A stretch of 64,000 nucleotides of DNA from Rhizobium mesosinicum (GCF_019511345.1 NZ_JAEUAK010000015.1:62001-126000); one strand, 5' to 3'. Numbered from the stretch's first letter, positions 24,670-32,988 are shown. Notes: generated by a model from the letters alone, not told the origin. Translations and numbers: made by a program.

Positions 24670-26664
24670 CTACAACGTGCGCGTTCGCCCGAAGGATCGC
24701 AGCAAAAGATTGATGGAGACGGCGACTTTGTCGATGTCGCGGATGTCCCGCGAATATTGACCGGTGTAGAGTTTCACAATCATGTTGTCGCGAGCAGCGC
24801 CACTGAGTTCGAAATACAGGTGCAGATAGTAAGCTTGCTTATCGCCGCCGCGGCTTATGCTCCTGCCTCGCTGAGTGACCTGTCCGAGTTCTGCTTCGAA
24901 CGGGGCGAAGCCGGGGAGCTTCAGCATGACCGATTTTGATTGAAACCGGGCCGTGACGGGGACCGCAACGACCGCCTTGTCCAGCGCCAAACTGACGACT
25001 TTACCGGGGACATCGTCGACCTTAGCGGCTTCATCGAGCTTGAACGCGTGAAACAGGCGCCGGGGTTTCTCAAAACAGATCAGGGACGCGATGAGCATGA
25101 CGACGATATTGATACCTGACCAAACGGCGGCGACCGGCGAAAACTGACCTTGTATACGCGACGTTTCCGGCACGATATTGACCACAAGACCGAGGACGGT
25201 GACCGTGATCAGGCTCGCGATCCAGGCGAAACTGTAACGGTCGAACAGGTTCGACTCGTTGCCGCTGCCCTTCGGCGTCACCCTGAACGGCTTGCCAAAT
25301 GGCCTTACCAGGCTGGAGACGACGGTTGGCAACATGCGGAATGCCGCGAAAGTCCCGACTGCACTGGAAACCACAGGCAAATAACGGGTCGGCGTGATCC
25401 ACAGCATAAGCAGAAAATACGCCGCCAGCAGCGGCACCTGATGAGAGACGTAATCGGCTATCTCCGTGAAATAGAGGGGGAGCAGGCCGAACCAGAGATA
25501 GACGATCGGAACGAGCAGTATCGCGAAGCGGACCAGATACTGTACCAGCCATGACATCGGCAGGAACATGATCCGTTGAAAGAGCGTCAATCCCGGTCCG
25601 CGCAGCGGACCATTGTACAGGTAAAGAGTTTGAATACCCCCCTGACACCACCGCTCGCGCTGCACGAAATAACCTGTCAGGTTTTCGGCGGCCAGTCCCA
25701 TCGATAGCCGCTCGTTCAGGTAGCGTGTCTTGTAGCCTTTGTTGAGCATCGAAAGAGTTGTCAGCAGGTCCTCCGTGATCGATTCCGTCGGAAACCCTCC
25801 TATGGCGTCGATGGCCGTGCGGCGCGCAATCGAGCATGACCCGCAGCAGAAACTGACGTCCCAGGCATCCCGGCTGGGGGCAATCTCGTCGAAGAACAGG
25901 CGCTGCTCGTCCGGCCAGATATTCTCCAGGCCCAGGTTCGATTGCACCGGATCGACATTGAAGAAATGTTGCGGTGTCTGGACGATGCCGATGCTTTCGT
26001 CGCAAAAGAAGGGCAACGTCCGGCGAAGGAAATGTCGATAGGGGACAAAATCCGCGTCGAAGACTGCGATGAACTCGCCTGAACTGACCTTAAGTCCATT
26101 GTTCATATTGCCTGCTTTGGCGTGTTTATTGTCGGCGCGCGTGACGTGGATGGCGTTCTTCTCCTCGCAATAGGCCTTGAGCCAATCCCGGCGCTGGTCG
26201 TCAAGCACATACACGTTTAATTTGTCGGCAGGATAATCCAGCGCGCGCGCGCCGATGATGGTTCGCTCGAGCACGTCGAGCGGCTCGTTATAGGTAGGAA
26301 TGAAAACATCTACAGTTGGCAGTTCACGCTTATCGCGCGAAAAGAAAACGTGAGCCAGCCTGTCGGCTTCTGCGCTCCGATCGACGTAGCGGCTCATCAA
26401 TATCAAAAAAAGGACCACTTCGACGCAGGCCAGAATCTCGACCACAAAAAGGATCCAGACCCAATAGAAGTTCAGACCGTCGTTGGGATAGGGAAGAACA
26501 GTCTCGGTCAAGCGCCAGAACATGTATCGCAGTAGAACTGCTGCCACAAACACGCAGGTCAACGTCCGCGTCCAGGTGCGATGGCGCGACCAATTGAACG
26601 GCCCCAGGAAAAAGAAGGCCAGAACGAGAAGGGTCGGAACCAGTGCTACAAGATACTGAACCAC
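24670..26664 (-). CDS. bgsA: Family-2 beta-glucan synthase, BgsA-like
   Basis: The 664-aa membrane glycosyltransferase resembles bacterial cellulose synthase and more closely Sinorhizobium BgsA, which makes a linear mixed-linkage (1-3)(1-4)-beta-glucan. Catalytic features are VFIPTYNEPLDVLERTI, VLDDQRRD, FDADFVP, TEDLLT and the Q-x-x-RW motif QRERWCQGG. Several transmembrane helices flank the domain and a C-terminal cytosolic tail of about 120 residues remains. In Sinorhizobium that tail binds cyclic di-GMP without a canonical full PilZ domain. It overlaps the upstream fusion-protein gene by 19 bp. The family and operon layout support the call; the polymer is inferred. Confidence 0.85.
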   Translation of the reverse strand: MVQYLVALVPTLLVLAFFFLGPFNWSRHRTWTRTLTCVFVAAVLLRYMFWRLTETVLPYPNDGLNFYWVWILFVVEILACVEVVLFLILMSRYVDRSAEADRLAHVFFSRDKRELPTVDVFIPTYNEPLDVLERTIIGARALDYPADKLNVYVLDDQRRDWLKAYCEEKNAIHVTRADNKHAKAGNMNNGLKVSSGEFIAVFDADFVPYRHFLRRTLPFFCDESIGIVQTPQHFFNVDPVQSNLGLENIWPDEQRLFFDEIAPSRDAWDVSFCCGSCSIARRTAIDAIGGFPTESITEDLLTTLSMLNKGYKTRYLNERLSMGLAAENLTGYFVQRERWCQGGIQTLYLYNGPLRGPGLTLFQRIMFLPMSWLVQYLVRFAILLVPIVYLWFGLLPLYFTEIADYVSHQVPLLAAYFLLMLWITPTRYLPVVSSAVGTFAAFRMLPTVVSSLVRPFGKPFRVTPKGSGNESNLFDRYSFAWIASLITVTVLGLVVNIVPETSRIQGQFSPVAAVWSGINIVVMLIASLICFEKPRRLFHAFKLDEAAKVDDVPGKVVSLALDKAVVAVPVTARFQSKSVMLKLPGFAPFEAELGQVTQRGRSISRGGDKQAYYLHLYFELSGAARDNMIVKLYTGQYSRDIRDIDKVAVSINLLLRSFGRTRTL

Positions 26665-27911
26665 AGGTTTTTAACCCAATTTGACAGGTTGATGCCGTGT
26701 TTGGAAAACCGCACCTGCACGGTGCGCCCCACCTGGCAAAAGTTCGCAAAATCCCCGTTCATGAAGGATGGATCGAGGCGGACCCGGATGCGAGCGTTAC
26801 GCTGTGTCGATGGCGGCAGACTGGCTGCAAAGGAATCGGTTTCGACAGCCGCCGAGCTGCCTCTTACAGAAATGACCGTACCCTTGAAGACATCACTGCG
26901 GCCGAACAAGCGGACTTGCGCAGCAAGTTCCGGATAGATGTCGTCATAGTCGACCTCCGGAACAAGGATATCGACAAACAGTTCTCGGCAGTCGAGGAGG
27001 CGCATCAGCTCGTTGTTAAGCACCACGTTCGAACCGTTGACGATACTCCTGCTCCAGACAACACCGTCGAACGGTGCTATTGCGGTCGCGAATTCAAGGT
27101 TGCTGACGCGGTTTTTCTCTTCGACCAACTGCTTTTGAGCTTCGGCAGCGCGTGTCTCATTTTCGGCTATGCGCGAGTTCAGGTCGTTGATGTGAATAAT
27201 GACCTCGTCTTCGCGCTGCCGTGAATAGGGCACATCATTCTGTCCGTCGCCGAATGCAAAGATACCTTGGCGGACCGCATCGAGCCGTTGTTGCAATTGA
27301 TCGACGGTTAAGTTGCTGATTTCGACCTCGCCGCCGGTCGCAGCACCGGCGGCGCGCGCGACCTCAACCAGCTTCTGCGTAAGAATGCCTCTCGACTTGA
27401 GCTCCATCCGGCGGTTGAGATCGACTTGCGCGACCAGGTCCTGAGCTTGCGACACCTCGACTTTCTTCCGCAGGATTTCGACTTCGCGTTCAAGATTGGC
27501 AATGGTGGTCTGCCTGTAGACCTCCAATCTGGCGGACAGCTCCTCGCGAAGCTGAGAGAGTTCCGCCCGTTCCTTTTTCAGCGCTGCGACGCGGTTGAGC
27601 GCCGTGTTGCGATCTGCTTCGAGCGAAGCGAGGATCGCACGATTGACGCGCGTATTTTTGATCTCTGCGAGAGCCTGTCCCCCTTTGACCGGGCTGCCCA
27701 CCTTGAGGGGCTCTTCTGCAATCGTGCCGTCGATTGGCGCATTGACGAGAGCGAAACGCGCATTGACCGTACCGTCAAGGCTCGTAAAGCCGGTGATCGC
27801 CGGCAATGCGACGACAGTGATGAGTGCCAGCAGCAGCAAACCGACAGTGATGCGTGTGATGCGATGGTTCCAGATCATGTTGTCATCCGAAGGTACCGCT
27901 TCAGCAGCCAT
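26646..27911 (-). CDS. bgsB: Membrane fusion (HlyD-like) protein, BgsB-like
   Basis: The 421-aa protein has one N-terminal transmembrane helix (ITVGLLLLALITVVALPAI), a biotinyl-lipoyl half (NAPIDGTIAEEPLKVGSPVKGG), a long coiled coil (about 95-290, heptad-rich in Glu, Arg and Leu), and a beta-barrel region (FATAIAPFDGVVWSRSIVNG). It would bridge inner membrane synthase and periplasm for glucan export. It precedes bgsA as in the bgsBA operon of Sinorhizobium. The ATG at 27911 (MAAEAVPSDD) is chosen; an ATG ten codons upstream is also open and neither has a strong ribosome site. Confidence 0.82.
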   Translation of the reverse strand: MAAEAVPSDDNMIWNHRITRITVGLLLLALITVVALPAITGFTSLDGTVNARFALVNAPIDGTIAEEPLKVGSPVKGGQALAEIKNTRVNRAILASLEADRNTALNRVAALKKERAELSQLREELSARLEVYRQTTIANLEREVEILRKKVEVSQAQDLVAQVDLNRRMELKSRGILTQKLVEVARAAGAATGGEVEISNLTVDQLQQRLDAVRQGIFAFGDGQNDVPYSRQREDEVIIHINDLNSRIAENETRAAEAQKQLVEEKNRVSNLEFATAIAPFDGVVWSRSIVNGSNVVLNNELMRLLDCRELFVDILVPEVDYDDIYPELAAQVRLFGRSDVFKGTVISVRGSSAAVETDSFAASLPPSTQRNARIRVRLDPSFMNGDFANFCQVGRTVQVRFSKHGINLSNWVKNLWFSIL

Positions 27912-28129
27912 TGGCCTAACGATCCGGCACAATGGATACAACTAAATCTTGCATAATTTACCGCAACGGAAATCAATAGACAAGTGATGGTCGTAAACGC
28001 TGGGCCATATAGGCTCTGGAGGAAGCGCCGCAGCATATCCGTCAGCGCCCCGACACAATGTCGTAGCGGTGCAGGGGCTATGCTCGATTCATCTCCGACC
28101 GGCGGCAGATGATCGGGAGCGCATAAACC
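27912..28129. other. Upstream region of bgsBA
   Basis: The 218-bp gap between bgsB and the MarR gene (both on the minus strand) should carry the bgsBA promoter. It is AT-rich near 27940-27990. I see no certain operator. Confidence 0.4.
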
Positions 28130-28597
28130 TCAGTCCTCGTCGCGCAGATCCCGCAGCAACACGCCGATAATGCGCTCCATCGAATCGGCGGTTGCCATGC
28201 ATTGCTCGATCGGCTCTGCCGACAGCGTGCGTTCGATGAGGCTTGTCTGGATGGCCATGGCTTCCTCGGTGAGCTTGCGGCCCTCTTGCGTGAGATGCAG
28301 GCGCAGCACGCGCTTGTCGCGCTCGTCATCCCGCCGCACGATCAGGCCGCGCTTTTCCATCTGCGGCAGAAGCATGCTCATATTGGAGCGGCCGACCAGC
28401 AGCTTGCGTGCCAGCTCCTGCTGCGAAATGCCTTCGAAGCGATAGAGATTGACGAGAATGTCGAGATGCGGCGGCTTGATATCGAGATCGGAAAGCGAGC
28501 GCGCCAGGGATTGCTGCATGAGCTGGCAGGCGCGAGCCACCGCGATCCAGCTGCGAAAACGCGGATGATCCCAGGGCAGGGATTGATTTTTGTTCAT
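28130..28597 (-). CDS. MarR-family transcriptional regulator
   Basis: The 155-aa protein has the MarR winged helix: DILVNLYRFEGISQQELARKLLVGRSNMSMLLPQMEKRG (about residues 47-85, recognition helix near RSNMSMLL) and the wing RRDDERDKRVLRLHLTQEG. It is divergent from the alpha/beta hydrolase gene with a 45-bp gap containing a perfect palindrome, so it likely controls both. The ligand is unknown. Confidence 0.9.
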   Translation of the reverse strand: MNKNQSLPWDHPRFRSWIAVARACQLMQQSLARSLSDLDIKPPHLDILVNLYRFEGISQQELARKLLVGRSNMSMLLPQMEKRGLIVRRDDERDKRVLRLHLTQEGRKLTEEAMAIQTSLIERTLSAEPIEQCMATADSMERIIGVLLRDLRDED

Positions 28598-28610
28598 CGT
28601 TGTACTTTAT

Positions 28611-28626
28611 TGTTCAGTGTTGAACA
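28611..28626. promoter_or_regulatory. MarR operator palindrome
   Basis: TGTTCA-GTGT-TGAACA is a perfect inverted repeat in the 45-bp space between the divergent marR-like and hydrolase genes. It overlaps the region where both promoters must lie, which suits autoregulation and control of the hydrolase. Confidence 0.65.
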
Positions 28627-28642
28627 TTATCGGAATCCCATC

Positions 28643-29593
28643 ATGGCAAACTTTACGCTGAAGGTCACCCGCCTCGGATTTTCGCTTGTGCAATCCGTTT
28701 CGCCGCGTCTTGCCGGCGAAGCGGCCTTCCGGCTGTTTTGCCGAACGCCACCTGCCAGACCCAAAGGTGAGAAGGCGAGAGCGGCGCACGCGGCGGGTAT
28801 TGCGAGGCTCGCGGGCGCAGAACGCTTCCTGCTGCCGGTCGAGGGTAAGCGCGCTCATGTTTACAGGCTGAACGGCGGGGCGCTCGGCCGGCGCAAGCGC
28901 TACCTCGTCACGCATGGCTGGGGATCCGGCATGGCCTATATGGCCGACCTCGTGACGATGCTGGCAGACACGGGTGCGGAAGTGATCGCGCTCGATTTCC
29001 CCGGCCACGGCCGGGCCGGCGGCCGTTTCCTGCATATGGGGCTGGCGGTCAAAGCGATTGCGGCGGCCGAAGCCCGCTTCGGCCGCTTCGATGCCGTCAT
29101 CGGCCATTCCTTCGGCGGCGCGGCGCTGATGGTTTCCGCCTCCGCCATGCTGTCGGATGTGAAGCCCGTCTCGGCCGAGCGTATGGTGCTGATCGGCTCA
29201 CCGAGCGAAATGCAATGGCTGTTTACCGATTTCGGCCGAATGCTACGGCTGAAGCCGGCCGCACAGGCTGCGCTCGAGGATATTGTGGAACGCGTCACCG
29301 GCCGGAGACTGGAGGCGTTCGATGCGGGAAAGACTGCCGCAGGCATCGGCAAGCCGGTGCTGGTCATCCATGCCGAGGACGACAAGGAAGTCAGTGCCGA
29401 CCACGCTCGGCGTTATGCGGCCTCCGGCGGGCATGTGCGCCTGTCCTGGGCAAATGGGTTCGGCCACCGGCGCATCATGTCAGCAGAGCCGGTGCTGAGC
29501 GAGATCGCGGCTTTCCTGGCAGAGGAAGACATCAAAAAAGATGCTGAGATCATTCCGATTTTTGAGCTTCCGGCGCGCCGCGCATCGGTGTAG
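28643..29593 (+). CDS. Alpha/beta hydrolase
   Basis: The 316-aa protein is an alpha/beta-fold hydrolase. The oxyanion region is YLVTHGWGSGMAYMADLV, the nucleophile elbow GHSFGGAAL, the acid region VIHAEDDKEVS and the late histidine GFGHRRIM. It probably cleaves an ester or related bond. The ATG at 28643 is chosen because it starts after the shared operator; longer readings run back through the MarR gene. It is divergent from the MarR gene and likely repressed by it. Confidence 0.87.
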   Translation: MANFTLKVTRLGFSLVQSVSPRLAGEAAFRLFCRTPPARPKGEKARAAHAAGIARLAGAERFLLPVEGKRAHVYRLNGGALGRRKRYLVTHGWGSGMAYMADLVTMLADTGAEVIALDFPGHGRAGGRFLHMGLAVKAIAAAEARFGRFDAVIGHSFGGAALMVSASAMLSDVKPVSAERMVLIGSPSEMQWLFTDFGRMLRLKPAAQAALEDIVERVTGRRLEAFDAGKTAAGIGKPVLVIHAEDDKEVSADHARRYAASGGHVRLSWANGFGHRRIMSAEPVLSEIAAFLAEEDIKKDAEIIPIFELPARRASV

Positions 29594-29745
29594 CGTCCGC
29601 CCGGCCGCAGGTCAGACGGCCGGCACTATGGCATCGGCGCGAAAATCCAAATCGATTTTCGGAAAGCCGGACGCGCAGAATCAACGAGGTTAGAGTGTCC
29701 TTTTTGTGTCCGAACGGATGGGCGGCGCTCTCGGGCGGGATACGG

Positions 29746-30357
29746 ATGAAGATCATCAGCAATATCGAAGAGCTCAACGCAATCTATGGCGCGGGCCTGT
29801 CGCAGGCCTCCGTCGACAAGGTGACGAAGGCCCTGACACCGCTCTATCGCGGAATGATCGAGAGGTCGCCCTTCATGGCGCTTGCGACCGTCGGCCCAGA
29901 GGGGCTCGACTGCTCGCCGCGCGGCGATCTCGGTGGCGTGGTGCGCATCATCGACGATACGACGCTGCATCTTCCCGACTGGCGCGGCAACAACCGCGTC
30001 GATTCGCTTTCCAACATCGTGCGCGATCCGCGCCTGTCGCTGATGTTTCTCATTCCAGGTTCCAACACGGTCATGCGCATCAACGGCCGCGGCATCGTCT
30101 CCAATGACGAAGCGCTGCTCGAGAGTTTCGAGATGGACGGCAAACATCCGCGCACAGTCACCGTCATCAGCATCGTCGAGGTCTATTTCCAGTGCGCCCG
30201 CGCGGTCATGCGCGCCGAACTCTGGAATGCTGACCACTTTGTCGATCCGGCGAACCTGCCGACGCCCGGCCAGATGCTGAAGGATGCGGTGGGTGATTTC
30301 GACCACGAGACTTATGACCGGGAATGGCCGGCGCGCGCTGCCAAGACGATGTGGTGA
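29746..30357 (+). CDS. Pyridoxamine 5'-phosphate oxidase-family FMN-binding protein
   Basis: The 203-aa product is a split-barrel flavin protein of the MSMEG_1061-like subgroup. Typical parts are RGMIERSPFMALATVGPEGLDCSPRGD, LHLPDWRGNNRVDSLSNIVRDPRLSLMF and NTVMRINGRGIVSND. Such proteins bind FMN or F420 and reduce unknown substrates. The ATG at 29746 starts the conserved region (MKIISNIEELNAIYG); an upstream reading adds unrelated residues. It stands alone between a hydrolase gene and a repeat element. Confidence 0.83.
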   Translation: MKIISNIEELNAIYGAGLSQASVDKVTKALTPLYRGMIERSPFMALATVGPEGLDCSPRGDLGGVVRIIDDTTLHLPDWRGNNRVDSLSNIVRDPRLSLMFLIPGSNTVMRINGRGIVSNDEALLESFEMDGKHPRTVTVISIVEVYFQCARAVMRAELWNADHFVDPANLPTPGQMLKDAVGDFDHETYDREWPARAAKTMW

Positions 30358-30401
30358 GGTGGGGGTGTCACCGGATGGTGACATAGATTGAAAAGGCCCC
30401 G

Positions 30402-30527
30402 CCCCAACCCCTCCCCACAAGGGGGAGGGACTTAATCTGCGGCACTGATTTCCGCATAACAGACGTTTCGGAAGGGGCAAGGCGGCGCTCCGGATTAGTC
30501 CCTCCCCCTTGTGGGGAGGGGTTGGGG
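30402..30527. repeat. 126-bp element with 30-bp perfect inverted ends
   Basis: The 30 bases at 30402-30431 (starting CCCCAACCCCTCCCC) are exactly the reverse complement of 30498-30527. The 66-bp inner part is less symmetrical. It is a dispersed palindromic intergenic element of the type frequent in rhizobia, possibly a MITE-like remnant. It lies between the convergent FMN-protein and metG genes and could also end both transcripts. Confidence 0.85.
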
Positions 30528-30609
30528 AGGGGTCTTGATTTGCCGGACAGCCGCTCATCTCCATGTCGTCGGACAGGCCCGATGTGTCGAAGAGATGCAG
30601 GAGACGATG

Positions 30610-32163
30610 TCAAGCCACCACTCTCCTCGGAAACAGCACAGCGTCCGAGGCCGTTCTGACCCCATCGACAACAAGCGATGCCCCATAGACTTCGGGCACC
30701 TCGATCCCCAGCCTTTCATGCAGCACCGAAGCCGAGCGCGGTAGGAAGGGCAGGAGGCAGCGTGCGACGACCGCCAGGCCATAAACCTGCTCAGCAAGAC
30801 AAGCGCCGAGGCGATCAACCGTAGCCTGTCGTTCCTCTGGCGTGAGGTCACCAAGCAGCGCCTTCGCATCCGCCCATGGCGCACGTCTGGCAAAGCGCCT
30901 GTTTGCCTCGCCGATAAAGGCGAAGATATCGGCCAGGCCGACATGCAGCTCATAGGCATCGAAGGCTGCGGCGACCTTCCCAGGAAGACGAGCCGCCTCC
31001 TGCACGAAATCGCTGTCCTGCAGCGGCGGAACGAACCCGCCAAATGAACTCGCGAGAAGTGCCAGTACCCGGTTGGCGAGATTGCCGAGTTGCCCGCCGA
31101 GTTGACCCGACCATGCGGCTTCGAGACGCTCGCCGGAGAAGTCGCCATCGTCGCCCGAACGTATATGCCGGAGCAGATAGTAGCGCAGTGCATCCGGCGT
31201 ACCGTAAGCATCGATGATGCTGTCCGGATCGATGCCGTTGCCTGCGGATTTGCCAATCTTCCTGCCATCGACCGTTACATAACCATGCACCGATATCGAT
31301 GACGGCGGCGGCAGACCCGCGGAGAGCAGGATCGCCGGCCAGTAGATGGCGTGGAATTTCGAGATGCCCTTGCCGACGACGTGGATGCGTTGGCCGCCGT
31401 CGATCCAGTAGCGCTTGAAGAGCGCCTGGTCGGAGCCGTAGCCGAGCCCGGTCAGATAGTTCGCGAGCGCGTCGAACCAGACATAGATCACCTCGTCTCC
31501 ATCAGGGACGGGAACGCCCCAGCCGCGCGCCCGCTCGGCGCTGCGTGAGACGCTGATATCCTCAAGGCCGCGTCGCAGAAGGGCCAGCACCTCGTTGCGC
31601 CGGTGCGCCGGAACGATCGTGAACTCGCCGCTCTCGATGAGCTGCAGGATCCTGTCACCATGGCGGGACAGACGGAAGAACCAGTTCTCCTCTTTGACAA
31701 GTTCGAGGGAGACGCCATGTTCCGGGCATCGGCCGTCAACAAGTTCTGCGGCCTCGTAGAATTGCTCGCAGCCGACGCAATAGAGGCCTTCGTAGGCCTT
31801 GCGGTAGAGGTCTCCATTGTCGGCGCAGGCGTACCACAAGGCGTGTACGCAAGCGAGATGGCGCGGGTCGCGGGAGGTGCGCACGAATTCGTCGTTGGAA
31901 ATGTCGAGCCGCGTGCCGAGGCGCTCGAACCTGTCGGCATTGGCGTCGACGAAGTCCGCCACGGGCAGGGCGGCTGCCTCCGCCGAGCGAACATTCTTCA
32001 GGCTGTTGTCATCTGTTCCGCACTGGAAGCGGACATTGCGGCCGAGCAGCCGGAAATGGCGCGCATAGGCGTCGGCCTGCACGAGTTCGAGCGCAAAGCC
32101 CACATGCGGGGCGGCGTTCACATAGGGGATCGAGGTGGTGATATAGGTGTCCGGCTTGTTCAT
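30610..32163 (-). CDS. metG: Accessory methionyl-tRNA synthetase
   Basis: The 517-aa class I enzyme attaches methionine to tRNA. It has a Rossmann catalytic core (YITTSIPYVNAAPHVGFALE), a connecting domain with a zinc knuckle (YCVGCEQFY, RCPEHG), VWFDALANYLTG, and KIGKS (DGRKIGKSAGNGIDPD). The HIGH motif reads HVGF and KMSKS reads KIGKS, departures from the housekeeping form, and GTDDNSLKN is typical of an accessory clade I recall from actinobacteria. There is no C-terminal tRNA-binding extension. The ATG at 32163 follows AAAGGATC. A leader with four Met codons and a terminator precede it. It is probably a second MetRS, as a housekeeping metG is expected elsewhere. Confidence 0.88.
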   Translation of the reverse strand: MNKPDTYITTSIPYVNAAPHVGFALELVQADAYARHFRLLGRNVRFQCGTDDNSLKNVRSAEAAALPVADFVDANADRFERLGTRLDISNDEFVRTSRDPRHLACVHALWYACADNGDLYRKAYEGLYCVGCEQFYEAAELVDGRCPEHGVSLELVKEENWFFRLSRHGDRILQLIESGEFTIVPAHRRNEVLALLRRGLEDISVSRSAERARGWGVPVPDGDEVIYVWFDALANYLTGLGYGSDQALFKRYWIDGGQRIHVVGKGISKFHAIYWPAILLSAGLPPPSSISVHGYVTVDGRKIGKSAGNGIDPDSIIDAYGTPDALRYYLLRHIRSGDDGDFSGERLEAAWSGQLGGQLGNLANRVLALLASSFGGFVPPLQDSDFVQEAARLPGKVAAAFDAYELHVGLADIFAFIGEANRRFARRAPWADAKALLGDLTPEERQATVDRLGACLAEQVYGLAVVARCLLPFLPRSASVLHERLGIEVPEVYGASLVVDGVRTASDAVLFPRRVVA

Positions 32164-32215
32164 CGGTTGATCCTTTCGAGGCTGTTTGCCCGCGAGACGG
32201 ATCGCCAAATGAAAA

Positions 32216-32234
32216 GACCGCCTCGGGGGCGGTC
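32216..32234 (-). terminator. Leader terminator hairpin upstream of metG (region 3:4)
   Basis: On the minus strand GACCGCC and GGCGGTC form a 7-bp GC stem with a 5-nt loop, then TTTTC. It lies 53 bp before the metG ATG and is therefore inside the mRNA leader, where it would stop transcription unless the first arm is paired elsewhere. Confidence 0.75.
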
Positions 32235-32268
32235 GCTGGTGCATTATGGACGCACGAAACCCGCCACG

Positions 32269-32322
32269 CTATGAGCGCGGCATCATCATCATCACTGACG
32301 CGTGGGTCTCGGTTCTGTCCAT
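32269..32322 (-). CDS. metG leader peptide, four tandem methionine codons
   Basis: ATG at 32322 opens a 17-codon frame, MDRTETHASVMMMMPRS, with stop TAG. Codons 11-14 are ATGATGATGATG. It lies upstream of metG and of a terminator hairpin. Its ribosome site is weak (CCGGTGG about 13 bp before), and a GTG at the tenth codon is an alternative start. Translation pausing at the Met codons would report methionyl-tRNA supply. The peptide itself is probably not functional. Confidence 0.65.
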   Translation of the reverse strand: MDRTETHASVMMMMPRS

Positions 32323-32422
32323 GCGGAATTGGTACCACCGGAAGCCGCATCCGACAAGCGGGCTGATTTCAATGCGATATCGTCTATTCTCGGGGGCCTG
32401 ATACTTTTGCGCGGAGGAAGCG

Positions 32423-32812
32423 ATGGTGACGGAAAGCATGAGAACAGGCGGCTGTGCATGTGGCGCGGTCCGGTATGAAGTCGAGGGAGAGCCCTATCAA
32501 TCCGGGCTCTGCCATTGCACCAAGTGCCGGAAACTGACCGGCTCGATCTTTTCGGCGACTGCGAACTGGCGCCGCTCGAAGTTCAAGATGGACGGCGAGA
32601 TCAGTACCTATGACAAACGATCGTTCTGTCCGATCTGCGGATCGCGGCTGTTCTTCATGTTCGACGATGGCGTGGAAGTCTTCCTTGGAACGCTGGACGA
32701 GGCGCCCAACGAGATCCGGCCGATGGTCGAGGTCTGGACTGTCAGACGTGAACCCTGGATGCCGCCGATCCCGAAGGTCCGCCTTTACGACGAAAACGAA
32801 CACGCGCCGTAA
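32423..32812 (+). CDS. GFA-family (glutathione-dependent formaldehyde-activating-like) zinc protein
   Basis: The 129-aa protein has the GFA/DUF636 cysteine pattern: GGCACGAVRYEVEG, LCHCTKCRKLTG and FCPICGSRLFF. These bind zinc. The named activity, S-hydroxymethylglutathione formation, is proven only for a few members. GGAGGAAG precedes the ATG at 32423. It is divergent from the metG leader. A paralogue lies at 35542. Confidence 0.88.
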   Translation: MVTESMRTGGCACGAVRYEVEGEPYQSGLCHCTKCRKLTGSIFSATANWRRSKFKMDGEISTYDKRSFCPICGSRLFFMFDDGVEVFLGTLDEAPNEIRPMVEVWTVRREPWMPPIPKVRLYDENEHAP

Positions 32813-32988
32813 GACCGGTTGATGTCGGGCTTCCAGGCCGTGTCGCAGGTTGATCCTCCAACGCGGCGGCCGGCCATCCGCCGCGGGGCGAGTTGGATTG
32901 CATCTTCCGCCTGTCAGGGGAATACCGCGACAACAACCGGAGACGGTGGTAGATTCATGTTGGTTGCTCGTCTTGTGGGGGATGAGGC

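Larger units (their letters stand above)
32216..32322 (-). promoter_or_regulatory. Predicted Met-responsive transcription attenuator of metG
   Basis: A Met-rich leader frame (32322-32269) precedes three exclusive pairings. Region 1:2 is CCACGC (32305-32300) with GCGTGG (32269-32264). Region 2:3 is GGCGG (32265-32261) plus GTGC (32255-32252) with GCAC (32242-32239) plus CCGCC (32232-32228). Region 3:4 is the terminator. Region 1 lies 7 nt before the Met codons and region 2 starts at the leader stop, so a stalled ribosome would mask 1 and free 2 for the antiterminator, while a ribosome at the stop would mask 2. This is the trp/his-type mechanism, inferred here from sequence only. Confidence 0.7.

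Noticed and set aside
32281..32292. Four CAT/ATG triplets as a simple microsatellite only
   Set aside because: Chance slippage is possible, but the run falls in frame in a short ORF with a terminator and a metG gene after it, which fits attenuation better.
32164..32420. SAM riboswitch or T-box upstream of metG
   Set aside because: No T-box sequence, specifier loop or SAM-riboswitch core is seen; the leader ORF and three pairings explain the region.
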